Source: Nocardia stercoris (GTDB taxonomy: Bacteria > Actinomycetota > Actinomycetes > Mycobacteriales > Mycobacteriaceae). From it: a stretch of 64,000 nucleotides of DNA. Shown piece after piece: positions 43,183 to 52,429 of this stretch. The position numbers were made by a program, and so were the translations under genes. A model generated the notes under the pieces. It was not told the DNA's origin and searched no databases. It saw nothing but the letters and a program-made list of their open reading frames with translations. Positions within the stretch are counted from its first letter, which is position 1. Each line of letters starts with the position of its first letter. The stretch spans positions 1,139,745 through 1,203,744 of the forward strand of contig NZ_RFFH01000001.1 in NCBI RefSeq assembly GCF_003696265.1. Reading direction: 5' to 3'.

Positions 43183-44214
43183 TCAGGCGCGCCAGGACTC
43201 CAGCACCCGGTCGAGAGTGTCGCGGATGGCGGCGCGGGCGTCCATGCGCGGCACGCCCCGCATGAGCAGCCGGTCGTATTCGGTGTCCAGGTGCCGGATC
43301 GACGCGATCACCGCCAACGTGACCGCCTCGGTGTCGAGGACCTTCGCGGCCGCGGTGCGGCCCACCCGGCCGCTGCCGCGCAGGGCGGCGTGTTCGGCGA
43401 TCGCCTGTGCCCGCTCGGGCGGACAGTGCGGGAACAGGCGGCGGATCTCGGCGGCCATCCGGGCGCAGAACTCCACGTCCTGGTCGGCGCGCCGGACCCG
43501 ATCGCGGTCGCGGCGGCGGGCCCGCGCGTCCTCGTCGGCCAGGCATTGCGCCTCGGCGCGGTCCAGTGCGGCCTCCTCGATCAGGATGCCGGTCCGCTCG
43601 TAGCGCTTGCGGCGGCGATTGTGCCGGACCACCAGGGCGGCCAGCGTGCTCTCCTTCTTGGCCCGCCGGCTCAGCGCGGCGTCACCGGCCGGCAGCAGCA
43701 CCAGGTGATCGAGATCGGCGCAGGTCAGGCATTGGGCGCCGGTCGCGGACATGATGAAATACGGTCCGGTGTCGCGACATTCGGCACACCGCCACGGTTC
43801 CTCGGCCACCACCACCTGCAGGTCGGGTGCCTTGTTCTGCCGGTCGACCAGGCGTCGGCGCGCGGCGTCGGACAACTCACCCGACAGCCAGTGGGTCCGG
43901 AACGCGGCGTCGTCACCGGATGCGGTGAACCGCAACGGTTCCTGATCACGTCCCGCCGTTACATAGGTGGCGTCGCCGGGCGTGAGGCCGCGCTCACGGG
44001 CCCAGTCCGCGAGCAGGGTCACCACATCGCGCAGGCGCGGTTCCTCGACCGCGGCGAGCTCGACCAGCGTCGCCACCTGCCCCTGCCGCCAGCGGTCCAC
44101 CTGCGCGGCGCGCAGCCAGCCGAGCCGGGTGAACACCTCGACCGCCGCCACGTATTTGCGTTGCGCGAGTGCGGCTTCGGCAGCTTCGACCACCCGAGTC
44201 CGCAGTTTCGCCAT
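43183..44214 (-). CDS. DUF2293 family protein with zinc-ribbon-like cysteines
   Basis: A 343-residue protein. Near the middle, CAEC ... CLTC (WRCAECRDTGPYF and GAQCLTCADLDH) form a likely zinc ribbon. The last 90 residues (RRLFPHCPPERAQAIAEHAA, SGRVGRTAAAKVLD, IRHLDTEYDRLLMRGVPR) match DUF2293. A very basic stretch of about 50 residues lies between, suggesting nucleic acid binding (inference). The ATG at 44214 is preferred over a GTG at 44244. The biological role is unknown. Confidence 0.75.
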   Translation of the reverse strand: MAKLRTRVVEAAEAALAQRKYVAAVEVFTRLGWLRAAQVDRWRQGQVATLVELAAVEEPRLRDVVTLLADWARERGLTPGDATYVTAGRDQEPLRFTASGDDAAFRTHWLSGELSDAARRRLVDRQNKAPDLQVVVAEEPWRCAECRDTGPYFIMSATGAQCLTCADLDHLVLLPAGDAALSRRAKKESTLAALVVRHNRRRKRYERTGILIEEAALDRAEAQCLADEDARARRRDRDRVRRADQDVEFCARMAAEIRRLFPHCPPERAQAIAEHAALRGSGRVGRTAAAKVLDTEAVTLAVIASIRHLDTEYDRLLMRGVPRMDARAAIRDTLDRVLESWRA

Positions 44215-44273
44215 GTCGGCCAGCTTATCGGCGCCCGGGAACACGATCGCGCCCGCGGTTGTTACACCCGAGC

Positions 44274-44681
44274 GTGACTGTGGAATTCTCTCCGGAACTC
44301 ACCAAATTCATCGACGACGGTAAGCCGTACGCCACGCTGGCGACGGTGGCCCGCGACGGCAGCCCGCACCTGACCGTGATCTGGCTCGAGCGCGAAGACA
44401 CCGATCTGGTGTTCTCCACCACCGTCTCGCGAGTGCAGTACAAGAACATGGTCCGCGACCCGCGCGTGACGGTGATGCTGTATCCGCCGGACCGCCCGTT
44501 CGCCTACGCCGAGGTCCGCGGCACCGTGACCATCACCCCGGACCCGGACAAGGTGCTGCCGAACCGCTTGTCGCACAAGTACACCGGGCTGCCCTATGCC
44601 GAGTTCAATCCCGCCTCGGTCAACGACGCCGCACGGGTGATCGTGCGGGTCACACCGCACAAGATCGTCGGCAACCTGTGA
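44274..44681 (+). CDS. PPOX-class F420-dependent oxidoreductase
   Basis: A 135-residue split-barrel flavin/deazaflavin-binding protein. YATLATVARDGSPHLTVIWLE, TTVSRVQYKNMVRDPRVTVM and KYTGLPYAEF fit the FDOR-B / pyridoxamine-phosphate-oxidase-like group that uses F420 in Mycobacteriales. The GTG at 44274 gives a start directly before the conserved fold. The substrate is unknown. It is divergent from the DUF2293 gene, 59 bases away. Confidence 0.85.
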   Translation: MTVEFSPELTKFIDDGKPYATLATVARDGSPHLTVIWLEREDTDLVFSTTVSRVQYKNMVRDPRVTVMLYPPDRPFAYAEVRGTVTITPDPDKVLPNRLSHKYTGLPYAEFNPASVNDAARVIVRVTPHKIVGNL

Positions 44682-44732
44682 ACTCGCGGCCGATTATCGG
44701 CCGGGCCGCGGTAGGCCCTAGGCTGGAATATT

Positions 44733-45974
44733 GTGCCGAATACCCCTGATGACCAGCATGCCGGTGACCAGAACTATCTCGCCGGTCTCGACCTCGCCGG
44801 CCGCCGCGTCGTCGTGGTCGGCGGCGGGACCGTCGCGCAGCGCCGCCTCGGCCTGCTGCTGGCCCACGGCGCCGACGTGCACGTCATCGCGCGGGAGGTC
44901 ACGCCCGCCGTCGAGGGGATGGCCACGGCCGGTCAGCTGACGGTGCAGCTGCGCGCCTACGTCGACGGCGACCTGGACGGCGCCTGGTACGCGATCGCCT
45001 GCACCGACGAACCCGAGACCAACGCCGCGGTCGTAGCCGAGGCCACCGCGCGCCGCATCTTCTGCGTGCGGGCCGACAACGCCCGCCTCGGCACCGCTGT
45101 CACCCCCGCCACCGCCCGCTACGACGGTCTGACCCTCGGCGTGCTGGCCGGCGGCGCGCACCGGCGCTCGGCCGCCGTGCGCACCGCGCTGCTCGAAGCG
45201 CTGCAGTCGGGTGTGGTCACCGACGACTCCGGCGACGTGATCCCCGGAGTGGCCCTGGTCGGCGGCGGCCCCGGCGACCCGGACCTGATCACCGTGCGCG
45301 GCCGGCGGTTGCTGGCCCGCGCGAACCTGGTGGTCGCCGACCGGCTGGCCCCGCCCGAACTGCTCGCCGAACTGTCGCCCGACGTCGAGGTGATCGACGC
45401 GGCCAAGATCCCGTACGGCCGCTCGATGGCCCAGGAGGCGATCAACGCCGCGCTGATCGAGGGCGCGAAGGCCGGCAAGTTCGTGGTCCGGCTCAAGGGC
45501 GGCGACCCGTACGTATTCGGCCGGGGCTACGAGGAACTCGAGGCGTGCGTCGAGGCCGGGGTGCCGGTCACGGTGGTGCCGGGTGTCACCAGTGCCATCT
45601 CGGTGCCCGCCCTGGCCGGTATCCCGGTCACGCACCGCGGGATCACCCACGAGTTCGTGGTGGTGAGCGGCCACGTCGCGCCGGACCACCCGGATTCGCT
45701 GGTGGACTGGGACGCCCTGGCCCGGCTGCGCGGCACCATCGTGCTGCTCATGGCCGTGGAGCGGATCGAGAAGTTCGCTGCCGCCTTGCTGGCCGGCGGC
45801 CGGTCCGCCGACACCCCGGTCACGGTCGTCCAGGAGGGCAGCCTGCGCACCCAGCGCAGCCTGCGCGCCGACCTCGGTACCGTCGCCGAGCGGATCCGCG
45901 CGGAGGGCATCCGCCCGCCGGCGATCGTGGTGATCGGCCCGACCGCCGGCTTCACCGCGGGTGCTGCACAGTAA
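44733..45974 (+). CDS. cysG: Uroporphyrinogen-III C-methyltransferase / precorrin-2 dehydrogenase fusion
   Basis: A 413-residue bifunctional tetrapyrrole enzyme. The N-terminal part binds NAD (RRVVVVGGGTVAQRR) and would oxidise precorrin-2. The C-terminal part is the SAM-dependent methyltransferase making precorrin-2 (VALVGGGPGDPDLITVRG and KGGDPYVFGRGYEELEAC). It supplies siroheme and, with the nearby cob genes, cobalamin. The order cobB then cysG matches mycobacteria, although five other genes lie between them here. The start is GTG. Confidence 0.93.
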   Translation: MPNTPDDQHAGDQNYLAGLDLAGRRVVVVGGGTVAQRRLGLLLAHGADVHVIAREVTPAVEGMATAGQLTVQLRAYVDGDLDGAWYAIACTDEPETNAAVVAEATARRIFCVRADNARLGTAVTPATARYDGLTLGVLAGGAHRRSAAVRTALLEALQSGVVTDDSGDVIPGVALVGGGPGDPDLITVRGRRLLARANLVVADRLAPPELLAELSPDVEVIDAAKIPYGRSMAQEAINAALIEGAKAGKFVVRLKGGDPYVFGRGYEELEACVEAGVPVTVVPGVTSAISVPALAGIPVTHRGITHEFVVVSGHVAPDHPDSLVDWDALARLRGTIVLLMAVERIEKFAAALLAGGRSADTPVTVVQEGSLRTQRSLRADLGTVAERIRAEGIRPPAIVVIGPTAGFTAGAAQ

Positions 45975-46112
45975 CGGTTACCGGTAGGTACGTCGACGCA
46001 GGTCAGCGGTCCCGCGACCGCGTCACTTCAGGCGAATCGGGTGCTGAGCTGGGCAGATCGGGATCCGACAGTCCGGTTCCGCGGGAGAACCCATCCCGTA
46101 CAGTTGCTCGAT

Positions 46113-47597
46113 GTGCTGGACCAACCCACTGCGACGATGCATTATCCGGTGACCGGACGCGCCTTCGGGCTGCCCATCCTGGTCCTCAGCGGGCTGAATC
46201 TGATGGTGGTGCTGGACGGCACCGTCGCCATCTTCGCGATTCCGAAGCTGCAGGAGGACCTGGGCCTGTCCAGTTCGGCGAGCGCGTGGACGGTCACCGC
46301 GTACGGGTTGCCGTTCGCCGGATTGATGCTGTTGGGCGGCCGGCTCGGTGACGCGTTCGGGCGCAAGCGGATGCTGATCCTCGGCGTCTCTCTGTTCACC
46401 CTCGCCTCGGCGCTGTGCGGGCTCGCGCAGAACGAATGGATGCTGGTCGCGGCACGCGGGATGCAGGGGACCGCCGCGGCGATCGCCGCGCCGACCGCGA
46501 TGGCGTTGGTGGCCAGCACGTTCGCGCCTGGTAAGCCACGAACGCAGGCGATGGCGATCTTCGGGTCGATGATGGGGCTCGGTTCGGTCGGCGGTCTGGT
46601 CGTGGGTGGCGCGCTCACACAGGTCAGCTGGCGCTGGATCTTCCTGATCAATGTGCCGATCGGTGTCCTCGTCGCAATCGGGGCGATCTCGCAGTTGCGC
46701 GACACCGACCATCACCGGCTGACGCTGGATGTGCGGGGTGCCGTGCTGGCCACCGTGGGTTGCACCGGCATCGTCTTCGGCGCGACCGAGGGGCCGTGGC
46801 TGGGCTGGGACAGCTGGATCGTGCTGGGCTCGTTCGTGATCGGCCTGCTCCTGCTGGTCGTGTTCGTCTTCGCCGAGCAGCACGTGGACAACCCGCTGTT
46901 GCCGTGGTCGCTGTTCAGCTCTCGGGACCGGGTGATCACGCTGCTGTCGATCGTGATCACCGGTGCGGCCATGGGCGCCATGACCTTCTTCGTGGCGCAG
47001 TTCCTGCAGAATGTGCTCGGCTACACGCCGCTCGGGGCGGGCTTGCGGGCCATCCCGTTCACGCTGGCGATCGGTGCCGGCAGCGCCCTGTCGTCGAAAC
47101 TGGCGCTGATGGTGGCGCCGCGCTGGCTGCTGAGCGGGTCCGCGGCGGGACTGGCCGTGGGGCTGCTGATCGCCTCGACCCTCGGACCGGGAGTCAGTTA
47201 TCCGACGACCCTGTTGCCGCTGCTGCTGGTCATCGGTTTCGGTGTCGGCATGGTGATCGTGGTGGTTCCGCTGTGCCTGCTGGTGGGCGTGCCGCCGAAC
47301 AATATCGGCCCGCTGGCCGCGATCGGGCAGATGGCGTTCGAGATCGGCGCTCCGCTCGGAGTCGGCATCATGACCCCGGTCGCGGTGTCGCGGACACTGT
47401 CGATGGGCGGGCGGGTCGGTAAGGCCAGCACCATGAACCACGACGAGATCGTCGCGCTGAGTTCGGGTTACACGCTGGTGCTGTTCGTCTGCGGCTTGAT
47501 GGCGATCGTCGTCGGACTGATCGTGCTCACCTTGCGTTTCACCCCCGCTCAGCTGGCCGAGGCGCACCACAACCAGGAAGAAGCCGCCCAGGCCTGA
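46113..47597 (+). CDS. EfpA-like MFS transporter (DHA2, 14 TM)
   Basis: A 494-residue inner-membrane transporter with motif A GGRLGDAFGRKRMLILG, the TM1 motif NLMVVLDGTVAIFAIPKL and VGGLVVGGALTQVSWRWIFL (motif C region). The ending RFTPAQLAEAHHNQEEA resembles EfpA of M. tuberculosis, which sits in the same position between cysG and proS (from memory). EfpA relatives move drugs or phospholipids. The GTG at 46113 is preferred; an ATG at 46137 is also possible. Confidence 0.85.
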   Translation: MLDQPTATMHYPVTGRAFGLPILVLSGLNLMVVLDGTVAIFAIPKLQEDLGLSSSASAWTVTAYGLPFAGLMLLGGRLGDAFGRKRMLILGVSLFTLASALCGLAQNEWMLVAARGMQGTAAAIAAPTAMALVASTFAPGKPRTQAMAIFGSMMGLGSVGGLVVGGALTQVSWRWIFLINVPIGVLVAIGAISQLRDTDHHRLTLDVRGAVLATVGCTGIVFGATEGPWLGWDSWIVLGSFVIGLLLLVVFVFAEQHVDNPLLPWSLFSSRDRVITLLSIVITGAAMGAMTFFVAQFLQNVLGYTPLGAGLRAIPFTLAIGAGSALSSKLALMVAPRWLLSGSAAGLAVGLLIASTLGPGVSYPTTLLPLLLVIGFGVGMVIVVVPLCLLVGVPPNNIGPLAAIGQMAFEIGAPLGVGIMTPVAVSRTLSMGGRVGKASTMNHDEIVALSSGYTLVLFVCGLMAIVVGLIVLTLRFTPAQLAEAHHNQEEAAQA

Positions 47598-47686
47598 CCG
47601 GTGTGCGGCTGGTCATTTCCGGCTGCGAATCCGGTCCGGATCCGGTTACGCTCGCCTCCACGATCTTTCGATAGGGAGGGGGCTGG

Positions 47687-48286
47687 ATGGCAGTGGATCC
47701 GTCGGCTCGCGTGCGGGGCGGCCGCAGAGGGTTCGGGTACCGGCAGTTACGCAGTGCGGCTCTGCCGTTCGAATGGCAGGTGACCGACGGTTGCATGACC
47801 GTACGGCACCGGCGCGACCCATGGCGTTCGGCGGTGGCCGACCGCTTGTTCGCGGCGCTGTCGGAGGTGCAGCGCGCTCCCTACGCCGTGCTGGCGTGCC
47901 AGTGCGTCCTGCTCGACGAGCACAATCCGGCCGTGCCCGACGTCGTCGTGGTGAACCGGGCCGCGGTCGACCTGTACGCCGCCGAGGTGTTGCCCGCCGA
48001 CGCGGCGGTCCTGGTGGTGGAGATCGTCTCCGCCGGCGACCGCTCCGACCGCTGGTATCGGACCCCCAGCCGCTACGCGGCCGCCGGCATCGCCTACTTC
48101 TGGCGGGTCGAACGCGGCCTCGACGGCCGTCCGATCGTGTACGAATACTGGCTCGACCACGAATCCCGCCGGTATCGCCCGGCCCCGGCCTACGCGCACA
48201 CCGGAGTGCTGGCGACCACCGTCCCGTTCCCGATCCGCGTCGATCTCGCCGACCTGCTGGCGGGACCGGATTCGAATCACCCCTGA
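47687..48286 (+). CDS. Uma2-family putative restriction-endonuclease-like protein
   Basis: A 199-residue protein of the Uma2 (DUF820) family, with a PD-(D/E)xK-like fold. PDVVVV supplies the Asp, LVVEIVSAGDRSDR the Glu, and RYAAAGIAYFWRVE is the closing signature. In the segment that usually carries a Lys before Tyr-Ala, this protein has RTPSRYA, so Arg may stand in for it. The natural function of Uma2 proteins is not established. It starts at ATG 47687. Confidence 0.82.
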   Translation: MAVDPSARVRGGRRGFGYRQLRSAALPFEWQVTDGCMTVRHRRDPWRSAVADRLFAALSEVQRAPYAVLACQCVLLDEHNPAVPDVVVVNRAAVDLYAAEVLPADAAVLVVEIVSAGDRSDRWYRTPSRYAAAGIAYFWRVERGLDGRPIVYEYWLDHESRRYRPAPAYAHTGVLATTVPFPIRVDLADLLAGPDSNHP

Positions 48287-48456
48287 GCGTCGGGCCGCGA
48301 CCGGCCGGCATCCCGGCCGCGCATCGCCCCGAGCGTCGGGGCGGGATCCGGTGAGCGGTCGGTGTCCGGATGGCATGTGTCACAAGTACTGTCGCGGCGT
48401 CCACCAGCGGCGCACACTTGCTCGGATTCCAGGTGACTCCGGGGGAGGGGCGAGCG

Positions 48457-49092
48457 ATGACGCCGACCGACGACGAACTGCTGGACCGCTGGGTGGCGGT
48501 GGCTGGGGAGCGCAACCGTTGCGCTGGAACGGATCTCGTGACTCGCTACCGTGAGCCGCACCGCCGCTATCACACCGTCGACCATCTGACCGCGATGCTG
48601 CGCGCGATCGACCGGCTCGCCGCGGACGCGGACGACGTCACCGCGGTCGTGCTCGCCGCCTTCTTCCATGACGCGATCTACGTGATCGGCGCCCCCGACA
48701 ACGAGGACCGCAGCGCCGAGTTGGCCGAATCCGTGCTCACCGCAGCCGAATTCGATCCCGCGACGGTGGCCGAGGTGGTCCGGCTGGTGCGGCTCACCGC
48801 CGCCCACGCCCCGGAGCCCGGCGACCGCAACGGCGCCGTGCTCTGCGACGTGGACCTGGCGGTCCTGGGTGGCTCGGCCGCCGACTACGCGGCGTACACG
48901 GCCGCGGTTCGCGCCGAATACGCCACCGTTCCCGACGACCTGTTCCGCGGGGGCCGGGCGGCCGTGCTGCAGTCCCTGCTGGACCTGCCCCGGTTGTTCC
49001 ACGCCGAGATCGCCCGCGCCGCATACGAAGTCGCGGCGCGGGCGAATCTCAGCACGGAGCTGAGGGAGCTTCGGTCAGCCCGTCCGGCGTGA
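48457..49092 (+). CDS. HD-domain metal-dependent phosphohydrolase-like protein
   Basis: A 211-residue helical protein. YREPHRRYHTVDHLTAML supplies the first His and HxxH, and VLAAFFHDAIY the HD doublet. LCDVDLAVLGGSAADYAAY completes the metal site. This is the 'predicted metal-dependent HD superfamily phosphohydrolase' family, substrate unknown. The ATG at 48457 follows GGGGAGGGG; the open frame upstream was not used. Its last 44 bases overlap the end of the convergent ABC-F gene. Confidence 0.83.
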   Translation: MTPTDDELLDRWVAVAGERNRCAGTDLVTRYREPHRRYHTVDHLTAMLRAIDRLAADADDVTAVVLAAFFHDAIYVIGAPDNEDRSAELAESVLTAAEFDPATVAEVVRLVRLTAAHAPEPGDRNGAVLCDVDLAVLGGSAADYAAYTAAVRAEYATVPDDLFRGGRAAVLQSLLDLPRLFHAEIARAAYEVAARANLSTELRELRSARPA

Positions 49093-50644
49093 GTTCCAGC
49101 TGCCGGGTGATGCCGATCTCGTCGAGGAACCGCTGGTCGTGGCTGACCACGATCAGCGCGCCCTGGAACTCGGCCAGCGCCTCGGTGAGGTGACGCAGGC
49201 TCGGCAGATCCAGGTTGTTGGTCGGCTCGTCGAGCAGCAGCAACCGCGGCGCCGGGTCGGCGAGCAGCAGTACGGCCAGCGCGGCCCGCAACCGTTCGCC
49301 ACCCGACAGCGCGCCGGCCGGGACATCCGCCGCGGTGCCGCGAAACAGGAAGCGGGCCAATCGAGCCCGGATCTCCTCGTCGGAGCGGCCCGGCGCCGCG
49401 GCCCGGACGTTCGCCGCGACGGAACGGTCCTCGTCGAAGATGTCGAGCCGCTGTGGCAACAGCCGCCACGGCACCGCCGGCGATTCCGCCATGATGCGCT
49501 GCAGCAACGTGGTCTTGCCGACTCCGTTGCGGCCGGTGATCGCGATCCGTTCCGGGCCGGTGACGGCCAGATCGACCGTCGGGCCACAGGCCAGTTCGAC
49601 CCCGGCCAGCTCGACCACCTGCTGCCCCGGATACAGCCGCGTGTCGGGCAGATCCACCCGGATCTCCCGGTCGTCGCGGATCTGTTCCTCGGCGTGGGCC
49701 AGCTGTTCGCGTGCCTCGGCCACCCGATCGAGATGCAGGTTGCGGTATTTGCCCGCGGACTCCTGCGCCTGCCGTTTGCGCTGGCCCATCACGATCTTGG
49801 GTTCCCGCTTGTTCTCGAACATCTTCTGCCCGTACCGGCGGCGCCGATCGATGGTGGTGCGGGCCGCGATCAGCTCCTGCGCCTGTTTGCGCACATCGCT
49901 GCGCGCGTCCCGCACCGCCGCCCGGGCGGCTTCCTGTTCGGCGTCGACGATCTCCTCGTAGTGGGCGAAATTGCCGCCGAACATGCGGATCTCGCCGCGC
50001 CGCAGTTCGGCGATGGTGCCCATCCGGTCGAGCAGCTCGCGGTCGTGTCCGGCCACCAGGACGGTGCCGGAGAACTCGGCGATCACCGACCAGAGTCGTT
50101 CCCGCGCAACGGAATCGAGATTGTTGGTCGGCTCGTCGAGCAGCAGCGCGTCGGGTTCGCGCAGCAGTTCGGCGACCAGGCCCAGCAATTCGGTCTCGCC
50201 GCCGGACAGGGTGTCCAGGCGCCGGTCCAGGTGGGTCACGTCGTCGGCCAGGTACGGCAGCCCGAGCCGGCCGAGCAGGGCGATCGCGCGTTCCTCGACA
50301 TCCCAATTGCCGTCCGCCAGTTCGAAATCGGCCTCGGTGCCGTGACCGGACTCGATGCGGTGCAGCGCGTCGCGCACCGGGTCGAGACCCAGCACGGTGG
50401 ACACCTGTTGCCCGGCCGCCAGCGTGAGGTCCTGGCGCAGGTAGCCCAGCTGTCCCGTGACGGTGACCGAGCCGCGGGCCGGTCGCAGCCGACCGGCGAT
50501 CAGCCGCAGCAGGGTGGTCTTCCCGGCACCGTTGGCGCCGATCAAGCCGACCGGGCCGGGGCCGAACGTGGCATTCAGTCCCTCGAACAGAACGGGCCCG
50601 TCGGGCCGCGCGAAGGTGAGATCGGACAGAGTGACGGTACACAT
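49049..50644 (-). CDS. ABC-F family ATP-binding protein
   Basis: A 531-residue cytoplasmic protein with two ABC domains and no membrane segments. Walker A motifs are GANGAGKTT and GRNGVGKTT, signatures LSGGE occur twice, and Walker B LLLDEPTNNLD occurs twice. The linker between the domains is basic and helical (RRRRYGQKMFENKREP), as in ribosome-associated ABC-F proteins. Relatives relieve antibiotic-stalled or otherwise stalled ribosomes. The ATG at 50644 follows GGGAG. Whether it confers resistance cannot be told from sequence; a dyad lies just upstream. Confidence 0.9.
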   Translation of the reverse strand: MCTVTLSDLTFARPDGPVLFEGLNATFGPGPVGLIGANGAGKTTLLRLIAGRLRPARGSVTVTGQLGYLRQDLTLAAGQQVSTVLGLDPVRDALHRIESGHGTEADFELADGNWDVEERAIALLGRLGLPYLADDVTHLDRRLDTLSGGETELLGLVAELLREPDALLLDEPTNNLDSVARERLWSVIAEFSGTVLVAGHDRELLDRMGTIAELRRGEIRMFGGNFAHYEEIVDAEQEAARAAVRDARSDVRKQAQELIAARTTIDRRRRYGQKMFENKREPKIVMGQRKRQAQESAGKYRNLHLDRVAEAREQLAHAEEQIRDDREIRVDLPDTRLYPGQQVVELAGVELACGPTVDLAVTGPERIAITGRNGVGKTTLLQRIMAESPAVPWRLLPQRLDIFDEDRSVAANVRAAAPGRSDEEIRARLARFLFRGTAADVPAGALSGGERLRAALAVLLLADPAPRLLLLDEPTNNLDLPSLRHLTEALAEFQGALIVVSHDQRFLDEIGITRQLELTPDGLTEAPSAPC

Positions 50645-50656
50645 GGCGTGCTCCCG

Positions 50657-50709
50657 GAAGTAGCAGAAGAGTGCGGCGCGCAGAATGCGGGCCACGCGAG
50701 GGCTACTTC
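50657..50709 (-). promoter_or_regulatory. Inverted repeat in the ABC-F leader
   Basis: GAAGTAGC (50657-50664) and GCTACTTC (50702-50709) could form an 8-bp stem around a 37-base loop, ending directly before the ribosome site of the ABC-F gene. Leaders of antibiotic-responsive ABC-F genes often contain attenuators; this one has no clear upstream peptide, so a regulatory role is only possible. Confidence 0.35.
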
Positions 50710-50811
50710 GACAGGATCAACCGACCGACTCCGATCATCGGGGACAAGACGCCGGTCAGCTTACCGGGGTCCGGCGGCCAAGGGCAACAGTGTTTTCCGT
50801 CACCGCGGCCG

Positions 50812-51300
50812 TCAGCTGTCGTGTCCGGCCGACTCCGGCGCCCAGCGGTTGGCGGTGAGCCCGTACCCGGGTATGCCCTTGGTGGACTGGTGGGACTCGT
50901 AGATCCGCTGGTAACCGGTGCTCGCGATGCGCCACACGCCGTCCTCGCGGCGGTAGGTGTCGTGGTAGTAGGCGGCGCCCCGGATCAGGATCTCGAAGTC
51001 GGGGGCGATGACGGTGTCCTCCATGCACCAGCTGCCGGTGGCGGTGTCGCCGTCGACGGTGATCTCGGGGTGACCGGCGACGTGGACGGTGATGATGTTG
51101 CCGCCGAGCGCGCCGCGCATGTACTCGACGATCTCGTCGCGGCTGGTGAACTCCAACGGCCTGCCGCCGGAGGGGGATCCGTAGGAGCCGACGATGTCCG
51201 GGCACAGCGTGTCGCCGAACTCGTCCCACAGTTTCAGGTCCAGGGTGCGCAGGTAGCGATACTTCAGTGCGCGAATCGTCTCGAGTGCTTCGAAGTCCAT
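50812..51300 (-). CDS. SnoaL-like / NTF2-family protein
   Basis: A 162-residue cone-shaped NTF2-like protein. The helix ALKYRYLRTLDLKLWDEFGD is followed by strands HVAGHPEITVDGDTATGSWC and ILIRGAAYYHDTYRREDGVWRI. Such proteins are cyclases, isomerases, hydratases or dehydratases for small molecules. It is divergent from an amine-dehydrogenase-like gene across 55 bp, and together with the CMD gene may form a small catabolic group. The substrate is unknown. Confidence 0.8.
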   Translation of the reverse strand: MDFEALETIRALKYRYLRTLDLKLWDEFGDTLCPDIVGSYGSPSGGRPLEFTSRDEIVEYMRGALGGNIITVHVAGHPEITVDGDTATGSWCMEDTVIAPDFEILIRGAAYYHDTYRREDGVWRIASTGYQRIYESHQSTKGIPGYGLTANRWAPESAGHDS

Positions 51301-51355
51301 ACCGAAATGTAACGAATTCCAGTTCTGTGCACCCGGAAATTGCTACGGTCCGACC

Positions 51356-52429
51356 ATGATTTCCACCGTCGTGTGGGGTACGGGCAATGTCGGCCGCGCC
51401 GCGGTGCGCGCTGTCGCGGCCCATCCCGGCCTGGAACTGTCCGCTGTCCTGGTCCACGATCCGGCCAAGGCCGGTCGTGACGCCGCCGACCTCGCGGGCC
51501 TGGACACCTCGCTCGGGGTCGCCGCGACCACCGATATCGAGGCTGTGCTGGCCGCCGCACCGGGCGCGGTCGTCTACGCCGCATCCGGCGACATCCGGCC
51601 CGACGACGCCCTCGCCGACATCGAGCGGGCCGTGCGCGCCGGGGCCGTGGTCGTCACGCCCGCGCTGTACGCGCTCTACGACTCGCGCAACGCGCCCGAG
51701 GAACTGCGCAAACGCGTGACCGCGGCCGTGGACGCGGGCGGCGGCTCACTGTTCGTCTCCGGTGTCGACCCGGGCTGGGGCAACGACGTACTGCCGCTGC
51801 TGGTCAGCGGGCTGGGCAGCGACGTCGACGTGGTGCGCTGCCAGGAGATCTTCGACTACACCAGCTACGACCAGCCCGATTCGGTTCGCTACCTGGTCGG
51901 CATGGGCCAGCCGATGGACTATCAGCCGCCCATGCTGGCCCCGACCGTCCCGACCATGGTGTGGGGCGGGCAGATTCGGCTCATCGCGCGCGGGCTCGGG
52001 GTGGAGCTCACCGACATCCGCGAGGTGGTCGAACGCCTGCCGCTGGCGACCGACGTCGACACCGAACTCATGGGCCGGTTCGACGCCGGCACCCAGGGTG
52101 CGGTGCGGTTCGAGGTGCAGGGCATCGTCGCGGGCGAACCGCGCATCGTGATCGAGCACGTGACGCGCATCCACGCGAGCTGCGCGCCGGACTGGCCGCA
52201 GCCGCCCAGTGGCGCGGGCGCGCATCGGGTGATCATCGAGGGCCGGCCGCGCATCGAGGTGACGGTCCAGGCCACCGACGAGGGCGGCAACCACGCCGCC
52301 GGCGGAAACGCCACGGCGGTAGGCAGATTGGTGAACGCGATCCCGTGGCTGACCGCCGCCGAACCCGGGCTCTACGACGCCCTCGACGTACCGCTGCCCT
52401 ACGGCAACCTCGGAAGGAACCGGCCATGA
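51356..52429 (+). CDS. NAD(P)-dependent amine dehydrogenase / dihydrodipicolinate reductase-like protein
   Basis: A 357-residue Rossmann protein: VVWGTGNVGRAAVRAVAAHP binds NAD(P), and the second half (FVSGVDPGWGNDVLPLLVSG) is typical of the DapB-like / 2,4-diaminopentanoate dehydrogenase-like group common in Mycobacteriales. The catalysed reaction is not known. Its last codons overlap the next gene (ATGATGA), showing translational coupling with the CMD-family gene. Confidence 0.8.
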   Translation: MISTVVWGTGNVGRAAVRAVAAHPGLELSAVLVHDPAKAGRDAADLAGLDTSLGVAATTDIEAVLAAAPGAVVYAASGDIRPDDALADIERAVRAGAVVVTPALYALYDSRNAPEELRKRVTAAVDAGGGSLFVSGVDPGWGNDVLPLLVSGLGSDVDVVRCQEIFDYTSYDQPDSVRYLVGMGQPMDYQPPMLAPTVPTMVWGGQIRLIARGLGVELTDIREVVERLPLATDVDTELMGRFDAGTQGAVRFEVQGIVAGEPRIVIEHVTRIHASCAPDWPQPPSGAGAHRVIIEGRPRIEVTVQATDEGGNHAAGGNATAVGRLVNAIPWLTAAEPGLYDALDVPLPYGNLGRNRP

